This document shows, one piece after another, positions 8,466 through 17,206 of a stretch of DNA of 64,000 nucleotides. The notes beneath the pieces were generated by a model. That model searched no databases. It worked only from the letters and a program-made list of their open reading frames with translations, and had not been told where the DNA came from. Numbering within the stretch: the stretch's first letter is position 1; the number at the start of each line of letters is the position of its first letter. This DNA comes from CAZOKZ01 sp964580585 (GTDB lineage Bacteria > Sumerlaeota > Sumerlaeia > SLMS01 > JAHLLQ01): NCBI GenBank assembly GCA_964580585.1, contig CAZOKZ010000006.1:45492-109491 (forward strand). The letters run 5' to 3'. The translations under genes were made by a program, and so were the position numbers.

Positions 8466-8924
8466 TGCTTCATAGATCGCCACCGCGCAGGCCGTGGCAA
8501 GATTCAAACTGCGCGCGCGGGGCTCGAAAATCGGAATTTTCACCGAATGCTCCGCGCCAATCTGCGAATGCACTTCATCCGGTACTCCATGAGGTTCATT
8601 TCCAAACAGCAGCACGTCGCCTGCCCGATATGAAACATCGGTGTGGGCTTGCTCGGCCTTCGTGGTAAATAGCCAGATACGGCGGTTTTCCATCGCTTTC
8701 TGGAACGCCGCGAAATCCGCATGGACGGTCCAATCCACCAACTCCCAATAATCCATCCCCGTTCTTTTCAAAGTCTTATCATCGAATGAAAACGGAATCG
8801 GGCGAATCACGTGCAGGGGGGTCTTCGTGGCGGCGCACAGCCGACCTGCCGCGCCGACATTTTGTGCAATGCGCGGGGAATAAAGGGCGAGATGAACGAG
8901 GGGGAACTGGGGATTTTCAGTCAT
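8439..8924 (-). CDS. trmL: tRNA (cytidine/uridine-34 2'-O)-methyltransferase
   Basis: The 161-aa protein has the SPOUT fold of the TrmL/YibK branch: LVHLALYSPRIAQNVGAAGR at the N-terminus (motif 1), KRTGMDYWELVDW in the middle, and the knotted SAM-binding C-terminus DVLLFGNEPHGVPDEV and PIFEPRARSLNLATACAVAIYE (motifs 2 and 3). The length is typical of TrmL, which methylates the wobble ribose of tRNA-Leu isoacceptors. It stands alone, convergent with the secreted-protein gene. Confidence 0.92.
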   Translation of the reverse strand: MTENPQFPLVHLALYSPRIAQNVGAAGRLCAATKTPLHVIRPIPFSFDDKTLKRTGMDYWELVDWTVHADFAAFQKAMENRRIWLFTTKAEQAHTDVSYRAGDVLLFGNEPHGVPDEVHSQIGAEHSVKIPIFEPRARSLNLATACAVAIYEAIRSIGPAS

Positions 8925-8996
8925 GATGATCCAGGGTAAAAATACAGGTCGGCAAGGAAACCCTCGCCGACCTGATTGAATCTAACTTCGCTAATT

Positions 8997-9356
8997 TCAA
9001 CTGGCTTTGTTCGTTTTTTTCAACCGCGACGTTAATTCACGGATTTCTGCGTCGCGTTGGGCAATGGCGGCCAGCATCTCGCGCAGGCGCGTTTCAAGAT
9101 CCGCGCGCGTCAGCGTCGAAATGGTGCTGTCCGTGATGCGACGATCAGGGTCCCTGCCCAAAGGAGTAGCACTTCCCGAACGACGCATTGCTGCCAACGC
9201 CAGCCCAAAGACCGAACGCAATTCTTCCTCGTTGGCATCGGAAAAACGCCCCAGATAGTACATGAATTCCGGTGTTTGCGCCAAGGCCACAAAAATGTCC
9301 TCGGCTTTTTGGATGTTCACAGTTACAGGCGAACGCGGAGACGAATTCTTCGCCAT
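8997..9356 (-). CDS. Small hypothetical protein with C-terminal coiled coil
   Basis: The 119-aa product starts at the ATG at 9356, with AAGGA 9 nt upstream. After a short Ser/Pro N-terminus, residues ~18-60 (KAEDIFVALAQTPEFMYYLG, then EEELRSVFGLALAAMRR) look like a small helical domain. The last ~40 residues (RADLETRLREMLAAIAQRDA, then EIRELTSRLKK) form a probable coiled coil. No family recognised. It lies between trmL and the divergent fusion gene. Confidence 0.6.
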   Translation of the reverse strand: MAKNSSPRSPVTVNIQKAEDIFVALAQTPEFMYYLGRFSDANEEELRSVFGLALAAMRRSGSATPLGRDPDRRITDSTISTLTRADLETRLREMLAAIAQRDAEIRELTSRLKKTNKAS

Positions 9357-9498
9357 GATATCCATCCTTCGCATCGGAGTTCCGGATGCCGACTCTATTC
9401 ACGGCCATCGCATTAACAGTTTAGGAACAACGTCGATCAATTCTCAATCTGGTTTTTGAGTTGGGGAGATTTTTTTTGAACTTTTTAGTCAACAATCG

Positions 9499-9528
9499 TT
9501 GACAAACTGCGGCGCGGCTTCCTAAACT
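9499..9528 (+). promoter_or_regulatory. Sigma70-like promoter for the MFS/PlsC/AMP-ligase gene
   Basis: TTGACA (9499-9504), an 18-nt spacer and TAAACT (9523-9528), about 125 nt upstream of the chosen start. A perfect -35 and 4-5/6 -10; not experimentally supported. Confidence 0.5.
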
Positions 9529-9652
9529 CTCCCTGGAGTCGTGAGAAACCGTTCTCGACGATTTTTCTCTCAACTGAAAATCCGCGATGGACGACACCCC
9601 CGGCTCCTTGAAATACATCTTCTATCGAATGCAATCTACTCAGGTGACCCCC

Positions 9653-12600
9653 ATGGCAGTCGAAGAACAAATTCTCGACGAAATCGAAGTCCGTCCCCCA
9701 AACGAACCCTCCGAGCCCGACTTTCTGTCGTTTCGGGCAATGGCAGCAGTCGTTTTTCAAAGCAACTTCACCGACAATGCTTTCCGGTTGGTGGCGTGGC
9801 TTTATCTCGGGGCTTACGCTGTCCATCATCAGGAATCCCAAGAGATTTATCGTACGTTGGTGGCCGTTTTTTACACGGCGCCGTGGGTGCTGCTTTCCCT
9901 GTTTGCCGGGCAATTGGCTGATCGGCTTTCCAAACGGAACATTGTGGTGGGGGTAAAGACAGCCGAGGTCGCCATCTTGCTTGTTGGAATGGCGGGAGCG
10001 GCGATCTGGGGATCGTGGCTGATGCCATTGATATTATTATCGTTACTGGCGTGTCGCTCGGCCATCTTTGGTCCAGCCACGTACGGGTTGATACCGGAGC
10101 TCATGCCGGAAAAGCGACTATCCTGGGCGAATGGCTGGATCGATGGGTTGACGTTTTTTGGCGCGATCCTTGGCACCTCGCTTGGCGGATTGGCGATGGA
10201 CGTCTTCGGTCAGAGCCTGCTGGCTCCCTTGGGTGTCCTGTTGTTGCTAAGTATATTGGGGGTGTATCTCAGTGCCGGGATCGATAAACTTCCCGCCGCC
10301 GAGCCCCATCGTCATGTGACGCTGTTTCCCATCAAAGAGGCTCGCGGCAACATCAAGGAAATCGCCGCTTCCCAGGGGATGACCTGGGCGACGATTGGTA
10401 TCGTTGTCTGGTGGGGGCTGGCGGCGCTGGCGCTCCAGGCCGCCATGAAAATGGCCGAGGACACGCTTCACCTCAACGGCTTCCGAACCAGTTGGTTCTT
10501 CATATATATCGGTTTGGGCGTTGGTTTGGGCAGCTATGTTGCCGGTCGCATTTCAGGTCAGAAAATCGAACTGGGTCTGGTGCCATTGGGCGCGTTATTG
10601 ATGGCGATCTCTGCCATTGCCGTTCACCAGGTACCCGGAGCTGAGCCACTGATGGCGATCACCATTACCGCAGTCGGTTTTTTCTCTGGCTGGTTTATCA
10701 TTCCTCTCAAAGCTTACATCCAGCACAACGCGCATCCCGATACGCGTGGCGGGATACTCGGGACGATCAATTTTTTCACGTACATTATGATCTGCATTTC
10801 GGGTGGCGCCGCTTATTACATCGAAGCCGAAGTTTTTCAATTCACCGCCCAGCAAATTTTCCTCTCTATCGGTCTTTTTACACTCTTTGTCGCTATCATC
10901 GCGATGATCATGTTACCGGGTGCGGGATTACGACTGATCCTGTTCTTGCTCACGCACTCGATTTACCGTGTGAAGGTTATCGGACGCGATAATATCCCGG
11001 ACAAAGGCGGCGCTCTCCTTGTTTGTAACCACATGAGCTATGTCGATGGGCTGTTGGTGATCGTTTCGCTCAATCGTTCTGTGCGTCCGATCATGTTCGA
11101 GGAAATTTACTTCCATCCGCTTGTCAAACCGTTTGCGAAACTGACGCGTGCGATACCGATTTCCGATCGCATGGGCCCGCGCGAGATGATCGCGCAACTC
11201 CAGAAAGCCAGCCAGGCGATTCAGGATGGTGATTTGGTGTGCATTTTCGCCGAAGGCCAAATCACGCGAACGGGTCAGTTGCTTCCGTTTCGCAAAGGCT
11301 TCGAGCGTATTATGAAAAACGTCGAGGCGCCGATCGTTCCGATGCACCTCGACCGCGTGCGCGGCAGCCTACTGAGTTTCAATAGCAATCGCTGGTTACA
11401 AAAAATGCCGAACCGGGTTCCTCAACCCGTAACCGTCAGCTTTGGTTCGCAACTGCCCGGTAATTCCGATGCGACGACCGTTCGCAAAGCGGTGCTGCTT
11501 TTGGCTTCCGACGCGTGGGAACATCGCAAAGCCGATGCGCCGATGCTCCATCATGAAGCATTCACCACCGCGCGACGTCATCCGCTTGCTATAGCAATGT
11601 ACGACCACAACACGCCGAAAGGCATTACGCGTGCCAAGTTTGTTGGCGGTATTGTGGCGATGGCCCGAGTTCTGCGCCGCGAATGGGAAGGCCAGAAGAT
11701 GGTGGGGATCTGTCTGCCGCCTTCGATTGCGGGCGCCGTGGTTAATCACGCGGCCTTGTTAGTCGGGAAAGTTCCGGTAAACCTCAATTACACTGCGTCG
11801 GCGGATGTACTCGCCAACGTTGGCGAACAATGCGAATTACAAACGACGATCACTTCGCGAGCATTCATGGAAAAGCTCCCGCTCGATTTGCCGGGACGTG
11901 TGATTTACCTCGAAGACATCAAACCGCGACTTTCGCTTGGGCTGCGTCTTTGGTCGTTATTCCAAGCGCTTTGCGTGCCGCTCAGTTATCTCGAACGTGA
12001 ACTGGGTGCACCGGCTCATCGCAGCGTGGACGATTTGGCGACGGTGATTTTTTCCAGCGGCAGCACGGGCATCCCCAAAGGGGTAATGCTTTCGCATTGG
12101 AATATCTATTCCAACATCGAATCCGTCGGTCAGGTCTTTTCGCTCGGTCATGATGACGCGATTTTAGGCGTGCTGCCTTTCTTCCATTCGTTTGGCACCA
12201 TGGCGACGTTGTTTCTGCCGCATGTGATTGGAATCCGCGTTTCGTACTTTCCCAATCCGCTCGATGCGCGAGCGGTAGGGGACCTTGTTTTCCGCCATCG
12301 AGTCACGTTCCTGTTGGGGACGCCGACGTTCTTATCGACATACACGCGACGCATCGATCCGCGCGAGTTCGGTTCGCTCCAAATCGTTCTTACGGGGGCG
12401 GAAAAACTGCGCGACAACGTGGCGTTGGCATTCGAGCGTCGCTTTGGAATTCGCCCTTTCGAGGCATATGGTTGCACCGAGTGCGCGCCCGGCGTGACGG
12501 TAAACACACACGATTTCCGTGCGCCGGGTTTCTTTCAATGCGGAACCAAGCCTGGAAAAATCGGTCATCCGTTGCCGGGTGTTACAATCCGCATTGTTGA

Positions 12601-13147
12601 TCCGGCTACGAACGAGGATTTGCCGGACGGTCGGGAAGGATTGATGCTCGTCAAGGGCCCCAATGTCATGCTGGGTTATCTGAATCGTCCCGACTTGACA
12701 GAAGAGGCCCTGCGCGACGGTTGGTACGTGACAGGCGACATCGCGAAAATCGACGAAGATGGGTTTGTGGAAATCACCGACCGCCTGGCGCGTTTCAGCA
12801 AAATTGGCGGTGAAATGGTTCCACATCTTAAAGTCGAAGAAGCGCTCAACCAGTCGCTGGGTCTCAGCGAAACCTGCTTTGCGGTGTGCGGCGTTCCCGA
12901 TGAGAAGAAAGGCGAAAAACTTGCGGTGCTTTACACTGTCAGCTCGGATGATGCACGCATCGCTTTTGACAAGGTCGCGAAAATGGGAACGATTCCTAAC
13001 CTGTGGATTCCCAAATTCAGCGATTTTCATCGCCTTGACGCGTTACCCTATTTGGGTACGGGCAAGATGGACTTGCGCCAGATCAAGAAACTAGCGATGG
13101 AATTCGATCAGCCCGATAATCAAGAGTCGGCGATCGAATCAAAGTGA
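9653..13147 (+). CDS. MFS transporter / PlsC acyltransferase / acyl-AMP ligase fusion (LplT-Aas type)
   Basis: The 1164-aa protein joins three enzymes. Residues ~1-420 are a 12-helix MFS transporter (FAGQLADRLSKRNIVVGVKT). Residues ~430-620 are a PlsC-type acyltransferase with NHMSYVDGLL (HX4D) and FAEGQITRTG. Residues ~640-1150 are an AMP-forming acyl ligase with VIFSSGSTGIPKGV, AYGCTECAPG and GWYVTGDIAKIDEDGF. In E. coli, LplT flips lyso-phospholipid inward and Aas reacylates it using acyl-ACP; the fusion does both and probably repairs or remodels membrane phospholipid. ATG 9653 follows CAGGTGA by about 5 nt; an earlier in-frame ATG at 9587 has no ribosome site. Such fusions are known in other bacteria. 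Confidence 0.9.
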   Translation: MAVEEQILDEIEVRPPNEPSEPDFLSFRAMAAVVFQSNFTDNAFRLVAWLYLGAYAVHHQESQEIYRTLVAVFYTAPWVLLSLFAGQLADRLSKRNIVVGVKTAEVAILLVGMAGAAIWGSWLMPLILLSLLACRSAIFGPATYGLIPELMPEKRLSWANGWIDGLTFFGAILGTSLGGLAMDVFGQSLLAPLGVLLLLSILGVYLSAGIDKLPAAEPHRHVTLFPIKEARGNIKEIAASQGMTWATIGIVVWWGLAALALQAAMKMAEDTLHLNGFRTSWFFIYIGLGVGLGSYVAGRISGQKIELGLVPLGALLMAISAIAVHQVPGAEPLMAITITAVGFFSGWFIIPLKAYIQHNAHPDTRGGILGTINFFTYIMICISGGAAYYIEAEVFQFTAQQIFLSIGLFTLFVAIIAMIMLPGAGLRLILFLLTHSIYRVKVIGRDNIPDKGGALLVCNHMSYVDGLLVIVSLNRSVRPIMFEEIYFHPLVKPFAKLTRAIPISDRMGPREMIAQLQKASQAIQDGDLVCIFAEGQITRTGQLLPFRKGFERIMKNVEAPIVPMHLDRVRGSLLSFNSNRWLQKMPNRVPQPVTVSFGSQLPGNSDATTVRKAVLLLASDAWEHRKADAPMLHHEAFTTARRHPLAIAMYDHNTPKGITRAKFVGGIVAMARVLRREWEGQKMVGICLPPSIAGAVVNHAALLVGKVPVNLNYTASADVLANVGEQCELQTTITSRAFMEKLPLDLPGRVIYLEDIKPRLSLGLRLWSLFQALCVPLSYLERELGAPAHRSVDDLATVIFSSGSTGIPKGVMLSHWNIYSNIESVGQVFSLGHDDAILGVLPFFHSFGTMATLFLPHVIGIRVSYFPNPLDARAVGDLVFRHRVTFLLGTPTFLSTYTRRIDPREFGSLQIVLTGAEKLRDNVALAFERRFGIRPFEAYGCTECAPGVTVNTHDFRAPGFFQCGTKPGKIGHPLPGVTIRIVDPATNEDLPDGREGLMLVKGPNVMLGYLNRPDLTEEALRDGWYVTGDIAKIDEDGFVEITDRLARFSKIGGEMVPHLKVEEALNQSLGLSETCFAVCGVPDEKKGEKLAVLYTVSSDDARIAFDKVAKMGTIPNLWIPKFSDFHRLDALPYLGTGKMDLRQIKKLAMEFDQPDNQESAIESK

Positions 13148-13158
13148 GAAAGTCTCCG

Positions 13159-13704
13159 ATGTCTGAAGAAACAGAATCCGGTTCCTCGCGGCGATACGCC
13201 GACAACCCGTTGGGAATGGTGGGAATGATTACGTCTGCGCTCGGCGCAGTAACGTTTGGCATCCTCAGCCCATTTGGGTTTATATTGTGTTTGGTGGCGT
13301 TGAGCAAAAAGCCGCGAATGCCAGCCTGCATCGGTTTGGGACTCAGCCTGTTGGGTATTCCGTCTTGCGGGGTGGGAGTGGCATTGGTTGTGCCACAGAT
13401 GCTGGCAGTCAAAGCAAAGCCCATGATTGAGGAATGCCAGTCGCAACAATGGATCATCGAAGGATCCTTAGAGACTTATATGTACCAAAACGAGATCGAT
13501 GATTACCAGAAAGCTTTGGATGCAATCGGGGGAACAGAGAACTGGAATGTCGCATTGAAAGATTATACGTATGCATCGCCTCATTGTCCGAAAGGTGGCA
13601 CATATTCACTTTTACCCGAGGAAGGACCGAATGGTGAACACGTTCAATGCAGCATTCCAGAACACGTTAATGCGATGGCAAATTATAATGATATCGAATG
13701 GTAG
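13159..13704 (+). CDS. Small membrane protein with pseudopilin-like C-terminus
   Basis: The 181-aa product has two to three hydrophobic segments at about residues 18-75 (MVGMITSALGAVTFGILSPF; SLLGIPSCGVGVALVVPQML), resembling DUF4190-type small membrane domains. A helix and a soluble tail follow, with SPHCPKGGTYSLLPEEGPNG, similar to the CPxxGxY turn near the C-terminus of type II pseudopilins. It begins 12 nt after the fusion gene's stop; an alternative GTG at 13144 overlaps that stop. Probably cotranscribed. Function unknown. Confidence 0.65.
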   Translation: MSEETESGSSRRYADNPLGMVGMITSALGAVTFGILSPFGFILCLVALSKKPRMPACIGLGLSLLGIPSCGVGVALVVPQMLAVKAKPMIEECQSQQWIIEGSLETYMYQNEIDDYQKALDAIGGTENWNVALKDYTYASPHCPKGGTYSLLPEEGPNGEHVQCSIPEHVNAMANYNDIEW

Positions 13705-14151
13705 TAATCTTGGTGTCTATTTCCAGAATTTGAATCGCCTAACGATATAAGAGTTTGGAGAAATGACGTTTAGTCAATTTCGCAATCGGGGAAAATGCAC
13801 ATCGGTAATGGAATGATTTTCTCCAAACCTTACATACCGATTATTCGAATTTTACACACAAGCGCAAAACTCTTTTGGCCATCATGTCGTTGTTAAAGCG
13901 AAAAAATATCCAATGAATTCAATATTTCTGTTTACTCGCGCCTCGGATATACCGATGGTTCCCAACGGAAAACGCGATCCGTTGGGCATCACGATATTAA
14001 GCCCACTCAGCAGCAGGTTTATAACTCCACCAGCCCGAATATCTTTGATGAAAATCAATTGCTACTAATTACAAGGCATCCGTGGAGCCTTTGGGGAAAC
14101 TCGCTAAACCAAACGAAATCCATTTCAACATTATCAGGAGCAACACTAAGA
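13705..14151. other. Intergenic region with inverted repeats and a possible gene remnant
   Basis: This holds an 11-bp perfect inverted repeat GTTTGGAGAAA (13753-13763) / TTTCTCCAAAC (13818-13828) and a hairpin CCCAACGG (13961-13968) / CCGTTGGG (13979-13986). From an ATG at 13913 a short frame reads MNSIFLFTRASDIPMVPNG, then KRDPLGI, before stopping about 50 codons on. It has no ribosome site and may be a decayed gene. Nothing else supported. Confidence 0.45.
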
Positions 14152-14631
14152 ATGATGGCTACATCACCTATCAGTCTGGGTAAAGTCGTACAAGTCGTAG
14201 AAATCGATGATCCATTTGTCGCCGCCTTTATAAAGGTAAAAGCCGGTAAAGACGCTTTGGTGGAAGAAAAACTTTCCAACGGACACCAGATTTGGTGCTT
14301 TGACTATAACAAAGTTCAAACCATTCAGGAAAACGATCTGACGATTAATATCTCGGAAGTCGAAGAACTGATTAAAGCCATGGGATTCGAGTTGGTTTCG
14401 GGCGAAGAATTAGCTGCTTTGCGTCAGCGCAAGGGCGGAGCGAAACGCGGTCCTGGTCGCCGTTCGCGTCGCACTCCCGAGGAAATGCGCATCGAAGCCG
14501 CCAAAGCCGACATCCGCAAAAAAGTCAAAGCGCGCTTGCACCTGCCGGAAAAAGGCCGCATGTCCGCCGAACAACAAGCCCGTTTCGACGTCGCCTTCGA
14601 AGAAGATTGCCGTCGCGCTGGCCTTGAATAA
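14152..14631 (+). CDS. Hypothetical protein with basic C-terminal region
   Basis: The 159-aa product starts at the ATG at 14152 (CAGGAG 11 nt upstream). The N-terminal half (ISLGKVVQVVEIDDPFVAAF; GHQIWCFDYNKVQTIQENDL; VEELIKAMGFELVSGEELAA) looks like a compact alpha/beta domain. The centre is strongly basic (QRKGGAKRGPGRRSRRTPEE) and the tail is helical and charged. The basic stretch could bind nucleic acid, but no family is recognised. It is monocistronic and ends in a clear terminator. Confidence 0.65.
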   Translation: MMATSPISLGKVVQVVEIDDPFVAAFIKVKAGKDALVEEKLSNGHQIWCFDYNKVQTIQENDLTINISEVEELIKAMGFELVSGEELAALRQRKGGAKRGPGRRSRRTPEEMRIEAAKADIRKKVKARLHLPEKGRMSAEQQARFDVAFEEDCRRAGLE

Positions 14632-14655
14632 TTCAATATCGTTTCGGAAAACGAA

Positions 14656-14684
14656 ATCCCCCGGCACACGCCGGGGGATTTTAT
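14656..14684 (+). terminator. Rho-independent terminator
   Basis: Stem CCCCCGGC / GCCGGGGG with an ACAC loop, followed by ATTTTATTT, 25 nt after the stop of the gene at 14152. It may also serve as a minus-strand barrier downstream of tRNA-Val. Confidence 0.85.
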
Positions 14685-14695
14685 TTGCAATTAGA

Positions 14696-14772
14696 TGGTG
14701 GGTGATACTGGACTCGAACCAGTGACCTCTGCGATGTGAACGCAGCGCTCTAACCAGCTGAGCTAATCACCC
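14696..14772 (-). tRNA. tRNA-Val (CAC)
   Basis: Full cloverleaf on the minus strand: acceptor GGGTGAT/ATCACCC, D-arm GCTC..GAGC, anticodon stem CTGCG/CGCAG with loop TTCACAT (anticodon CAC), T-arm with GGTTCGAGTCC. Discriminator A and encoded CCA. Confidence 0.93.
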
Positions 14773-14856
14773 ACACAAACGAGGGAGGGCTATATCCCTA
14801 ATCTCGGGCCCGGCGGGCAAGGGTAAAATGCCTTCCCCACGCTAAAAAAGCACGGC

Positions 14857-15327
14857 TTATTGGCAAATCGGATTTTCTTCGCAATTACGCATCATCCAAC
14901 GCTCGGGATATTTCAGGGACTCAAAACCATATTGCTTGTAAAGCCCATGGGCGTCGCGTGTGCCCAGTACCAGGCGTTTAATACCTGTGAGACGTGGGTG
15001 GGCGATGATTGTTTCCATCAGCCACTTTCCCAGTCCATGCCCCCGATGACGCTCGTCCACATACACGTCGCAAACCCAGGCAAACGTGGCGTAATCGGTA
15101 ACCACGCGCGCGAAAGCGACCTGCTCGGTATCCGTGTAAATCCCAAGAACGAGCGAATTTTCAATCGATTGCTCGATGATCTCGCGTGAACGCCCTTGAG
15201 CCCAATAGGATTCGATGCTCAGAAAACGATGTATCGTTTCCCGGTCCACGCGCGCGGGGTCGTCGCTCATCGTGTAAGGCAGGCGATGCAGTTCCATCAG
15301 ATTGCTCCCATGCGAATGCATTTTCAT
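14857..15327 (-). CDS. GNAT-family N-acetyltransferase
   Basis: The 156-aa protein has a GNAT core: VAFARVVTDYATFAWVCDVY forms the central strands, VDERHRGHGLGKWLMETIIA is the acetyl-CoA pyrophosphate loop (R/QxxGxG/A), and GTRDAHGLYKQYGFESL is the C-terminal motif. This layout (one domain, ending YGFxxL..PERWM) is common among small arginine- or polyamine-like acetyltransferases; the substrate is unknown. The ATG at 15327 has GAGG a few nt upstream. Confidence 0.88.
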   Translation of the reverse strand: MKMHSHGSNLMELHRLPYTMSDDPARVDRETIHRFLSIESYWAQGRSREIIEQSIENSLVLGIYTDTEQVAFARVVTDYATFAWVCDVYVDERHRGHGLGKWLMETIIAHPRLTGIKRLVLGTRDAHGLYKQYGFESLKYPERWMMRNCEENPICQ

Positions 15328-15450
15328 TCCCGCCTCAGTATTTCGAGGACAAGCGCAATGTCGTTGTGCGCGTTGAAACCGAACGGGGATAAGCAGGATG
15401 GGCAGGATTTTATTCTATCCGATTCATCCTGCCCATCGATGTTCTTGTCT

Positions 15451-16137
15451 CTACGGTTGAAGGGTTTTTGCCAGGAACTTGGTTGAGCGGCGGGCATAGT
15501 CCTCGGGTTTCGCGATTGCGGCGTTCAGCCACTCGATAACGGCGGCATATCCGAGGCTTTCCGGATCGTTGCGCAGGTAACCGTGTACCACTCGAATGAC
15601 CTCGAACCCGTGGCGGAGTTGAAACGTCAACGTCGGGTCTTTGATTTTGCCATGAATGATGGCCAGCACGTATTCTTCGGCGGTCATGTGGTCGGCATAG
15701 CGATGATAACCGCGCAACCGGGCGCCCGCGCGAATGCGCAACAATCCGCGGCTTGTGGCCAACTCGCGTCGTGCAGCGTAAATTTTCGATCCAATGCCGC
15801 GCCGTTGCCTGTGGGGATCGACCATAACCTCGGCGCCATAAAGTGTGCGTCCAAATTCCGGGTCGTGGTTGGTAAACATACCGTGATCGGTAAATTCACG
15901 CCAATTATCGTCGCCTTCGTAATCGTCCCAGCAAACGATCAGGCTGGCGGCCATGCCGACAACCCGGCCGGTTTCTGGGGCGACCGCGACGAATTGGCCT
16001 TCGGGAAAAATCTCCAGGTGCGAGGCCAATTGGGCCTCGTTCCATGGGATCGATTCGGGATAAACCTTTCTACAGAGTTCCGTTATTTGATTAAAATCCG
16101 ATCTTCGGGTATTCCGTACTTCTATTCGGGGGAGCAT
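15451..16137 (-). CDS. GNAT acetyltransferase paired with a nitrilase-family enzyme
   Basis: The 228-aa protein starts with a GNAT domain (IEVRNTRRSDFNQITELCRK; GQFVAVAPETGRVVGMAASL; YGAEVMVDPHRQRRGIGSKI). The continuation ADHMTAEEYVLAIIHGKIKD, then LTFQLRHGFEVIRVV, matches the special C-terminal extension seen when this GNAT is fused to a carbon-nitrogen hydrolase, as in B. subtilis YhcX. Here the two halves are separate genes 7 bp apart with the hydrolase first. A joint reaction on an amide or amine is likely but unidentified. Confidence 0.88.
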   Translation of the reverse strand: MLPRIEVRNTRRSDFNQITELCRKVYPESIPWNEAQLASHLEIFPEGQFVAVAPETGRVVGMAASLIVCWDDYEGDDNWREFTDHGMFTNHDPEFGRTLYGAEVMVDPHRQRRGIGSKIYAARRELATSRGLLRIRAGARLRGYHRYADHMTAEEYVLAIIHGKIKDPTLTFQLRHGFEVIRVVHGYLRNDPESLGYAAVIEWLNAAIAKPEDYARRSTKFLAKTLQP

Positions 16138-16144
16138 AAACCAC

Positions 16145-17119
16145 CTAAATCACCACTTCTTCCGGGTCGCGAATAATTTCGCCGGTCCTTTGGCTGTCAA
16201 GGAGGGGAAGGACCGATCCGAATGTGCGCGACTCCGCGATTGTCTTAAGGTTGAGTTCGCCAATGACCATGGTTTCCTGATTGGGGATTCCCTCGGCCAA
16301 AATCCCGTCTCGCGAGAAGGGAAAATCGCTCGGCGTCAGGATCGACGCCTGGCCGTAATTCAGCGAGACGGCAGGAACCATCGGCAACGAACCGACGGTG
16401 CAGGAATGGATGACGTACATTTGGTTTTCAATCGCGCGGGCATGAGCACAGTAGCGCACACGCAGGTATCCCTGGCGGTCGTCCGTACAACTGGGCACCA
16501 CCAGGATATGCACGCCATGGCGAGCTGCCGTTCGCGCGATTTCGGGAAATTCGACATCATAGCAGATATTGATCGCAATTTTCCCGAACGAGGTCTCGAA
16601 AATTTTCAGTTTCGGGCGCGGAGTCACAAACCACTCTTCGCGTTCCCATCTTGTCATGTGCATCTTTCCCTGAACGGCAAATTCACCTTTCGGAGAAAAG
16701 AGGTACGAATCGTTGTACACCACGTCCGAATCGGGATCGTCCATCGTGGGCATGGTTCCAGCCACAATATAAACACTATATTTTTTTGCCAGGCGCGAGA
16801 ATAATTCGACGATACGGTCGCGTTGCCGGGCCAGATCGCGCACCTGCCGGTCGATGGCGCGTTTATGGTCGGCCAGCGTCAGCAGTTGACAGGAAAAATA
16901 TTCCGGGAAAACCAACAGGCGACACTTATAGTCCTTGGCCGTTTCAACCAAACCTTCCACCTGTTCCTGGAACTCCTCCCAACGCGAAGCCGGGCGGATA
17001 TAGTATTGCATACTGCAAACGCGCATGCGTTCGCCGATATTGCTCAACGAAGGAGGGGACGAATTTGCCAACAGATCGTACTCCAGGTTGGGATATCGCA
17101 GCGACAACGCACTGCTCAT
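16145..17119 (-). CDS. Carbon-nitrogen hydrolase (nitrilase superfamily)
   Basis: The 324-aa protein has the Glu-Lys-Cys triad of the nitrilase superfamily: RLLVFPEYFSCQLL (Glu), QGKMHMTRWEREEW (Lys) and KIAINICYDVEFPEIAR (Cys). These enzymes hydrolyse or condense amides or nitriles. It is followed 7 bp downstream by the GNAT partner, mirroring the fused YhcX-type proteins but with the order reversed. The ~30 residues before MRVCSMQYYIRP are extra; ATG 17119 has AAAGGGG close upstream, and an internal ATG at MRVCSM is an alternative. Confidence 0.9.
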   Translation of the reverse strand: MSSALSLRYPNLEYDLLANSSPPSLSNIGERMRVCSMQYYIRPASRWEEFQEQVEGLVETAKDYKCRLLVFPEYFSCQLLTLADHKRAIDRQVRDLARQRDRIVELFSRLAKKYSVYIVAGTMPTMDDPDSDVVYNDSYLFSPKGEFAVQGKMHMTRWEREEWFVTPRPKLKIFETSFGKIAINICYDVEFPEIARTAARHGVHILVVPSCTDDRQGYLRVRYCAHARAIENQMYVIHSCTVGSLPMVPAVSLNYGQASILTPSDFPFSRDGILAEGIPNQETMVIGELNLKTIAESRTFGSVLPLLDSQRTGEIIRDPEEVVI

Positions 17120-17206
17120 ACCCCTTTATGATGGGCGCGAAGGGTTGATTTGTAAAGGAAGAATCCGGGCAAATTGTGGAAAATCAATGTTTCGTGTAAG
17201 AAGCGC

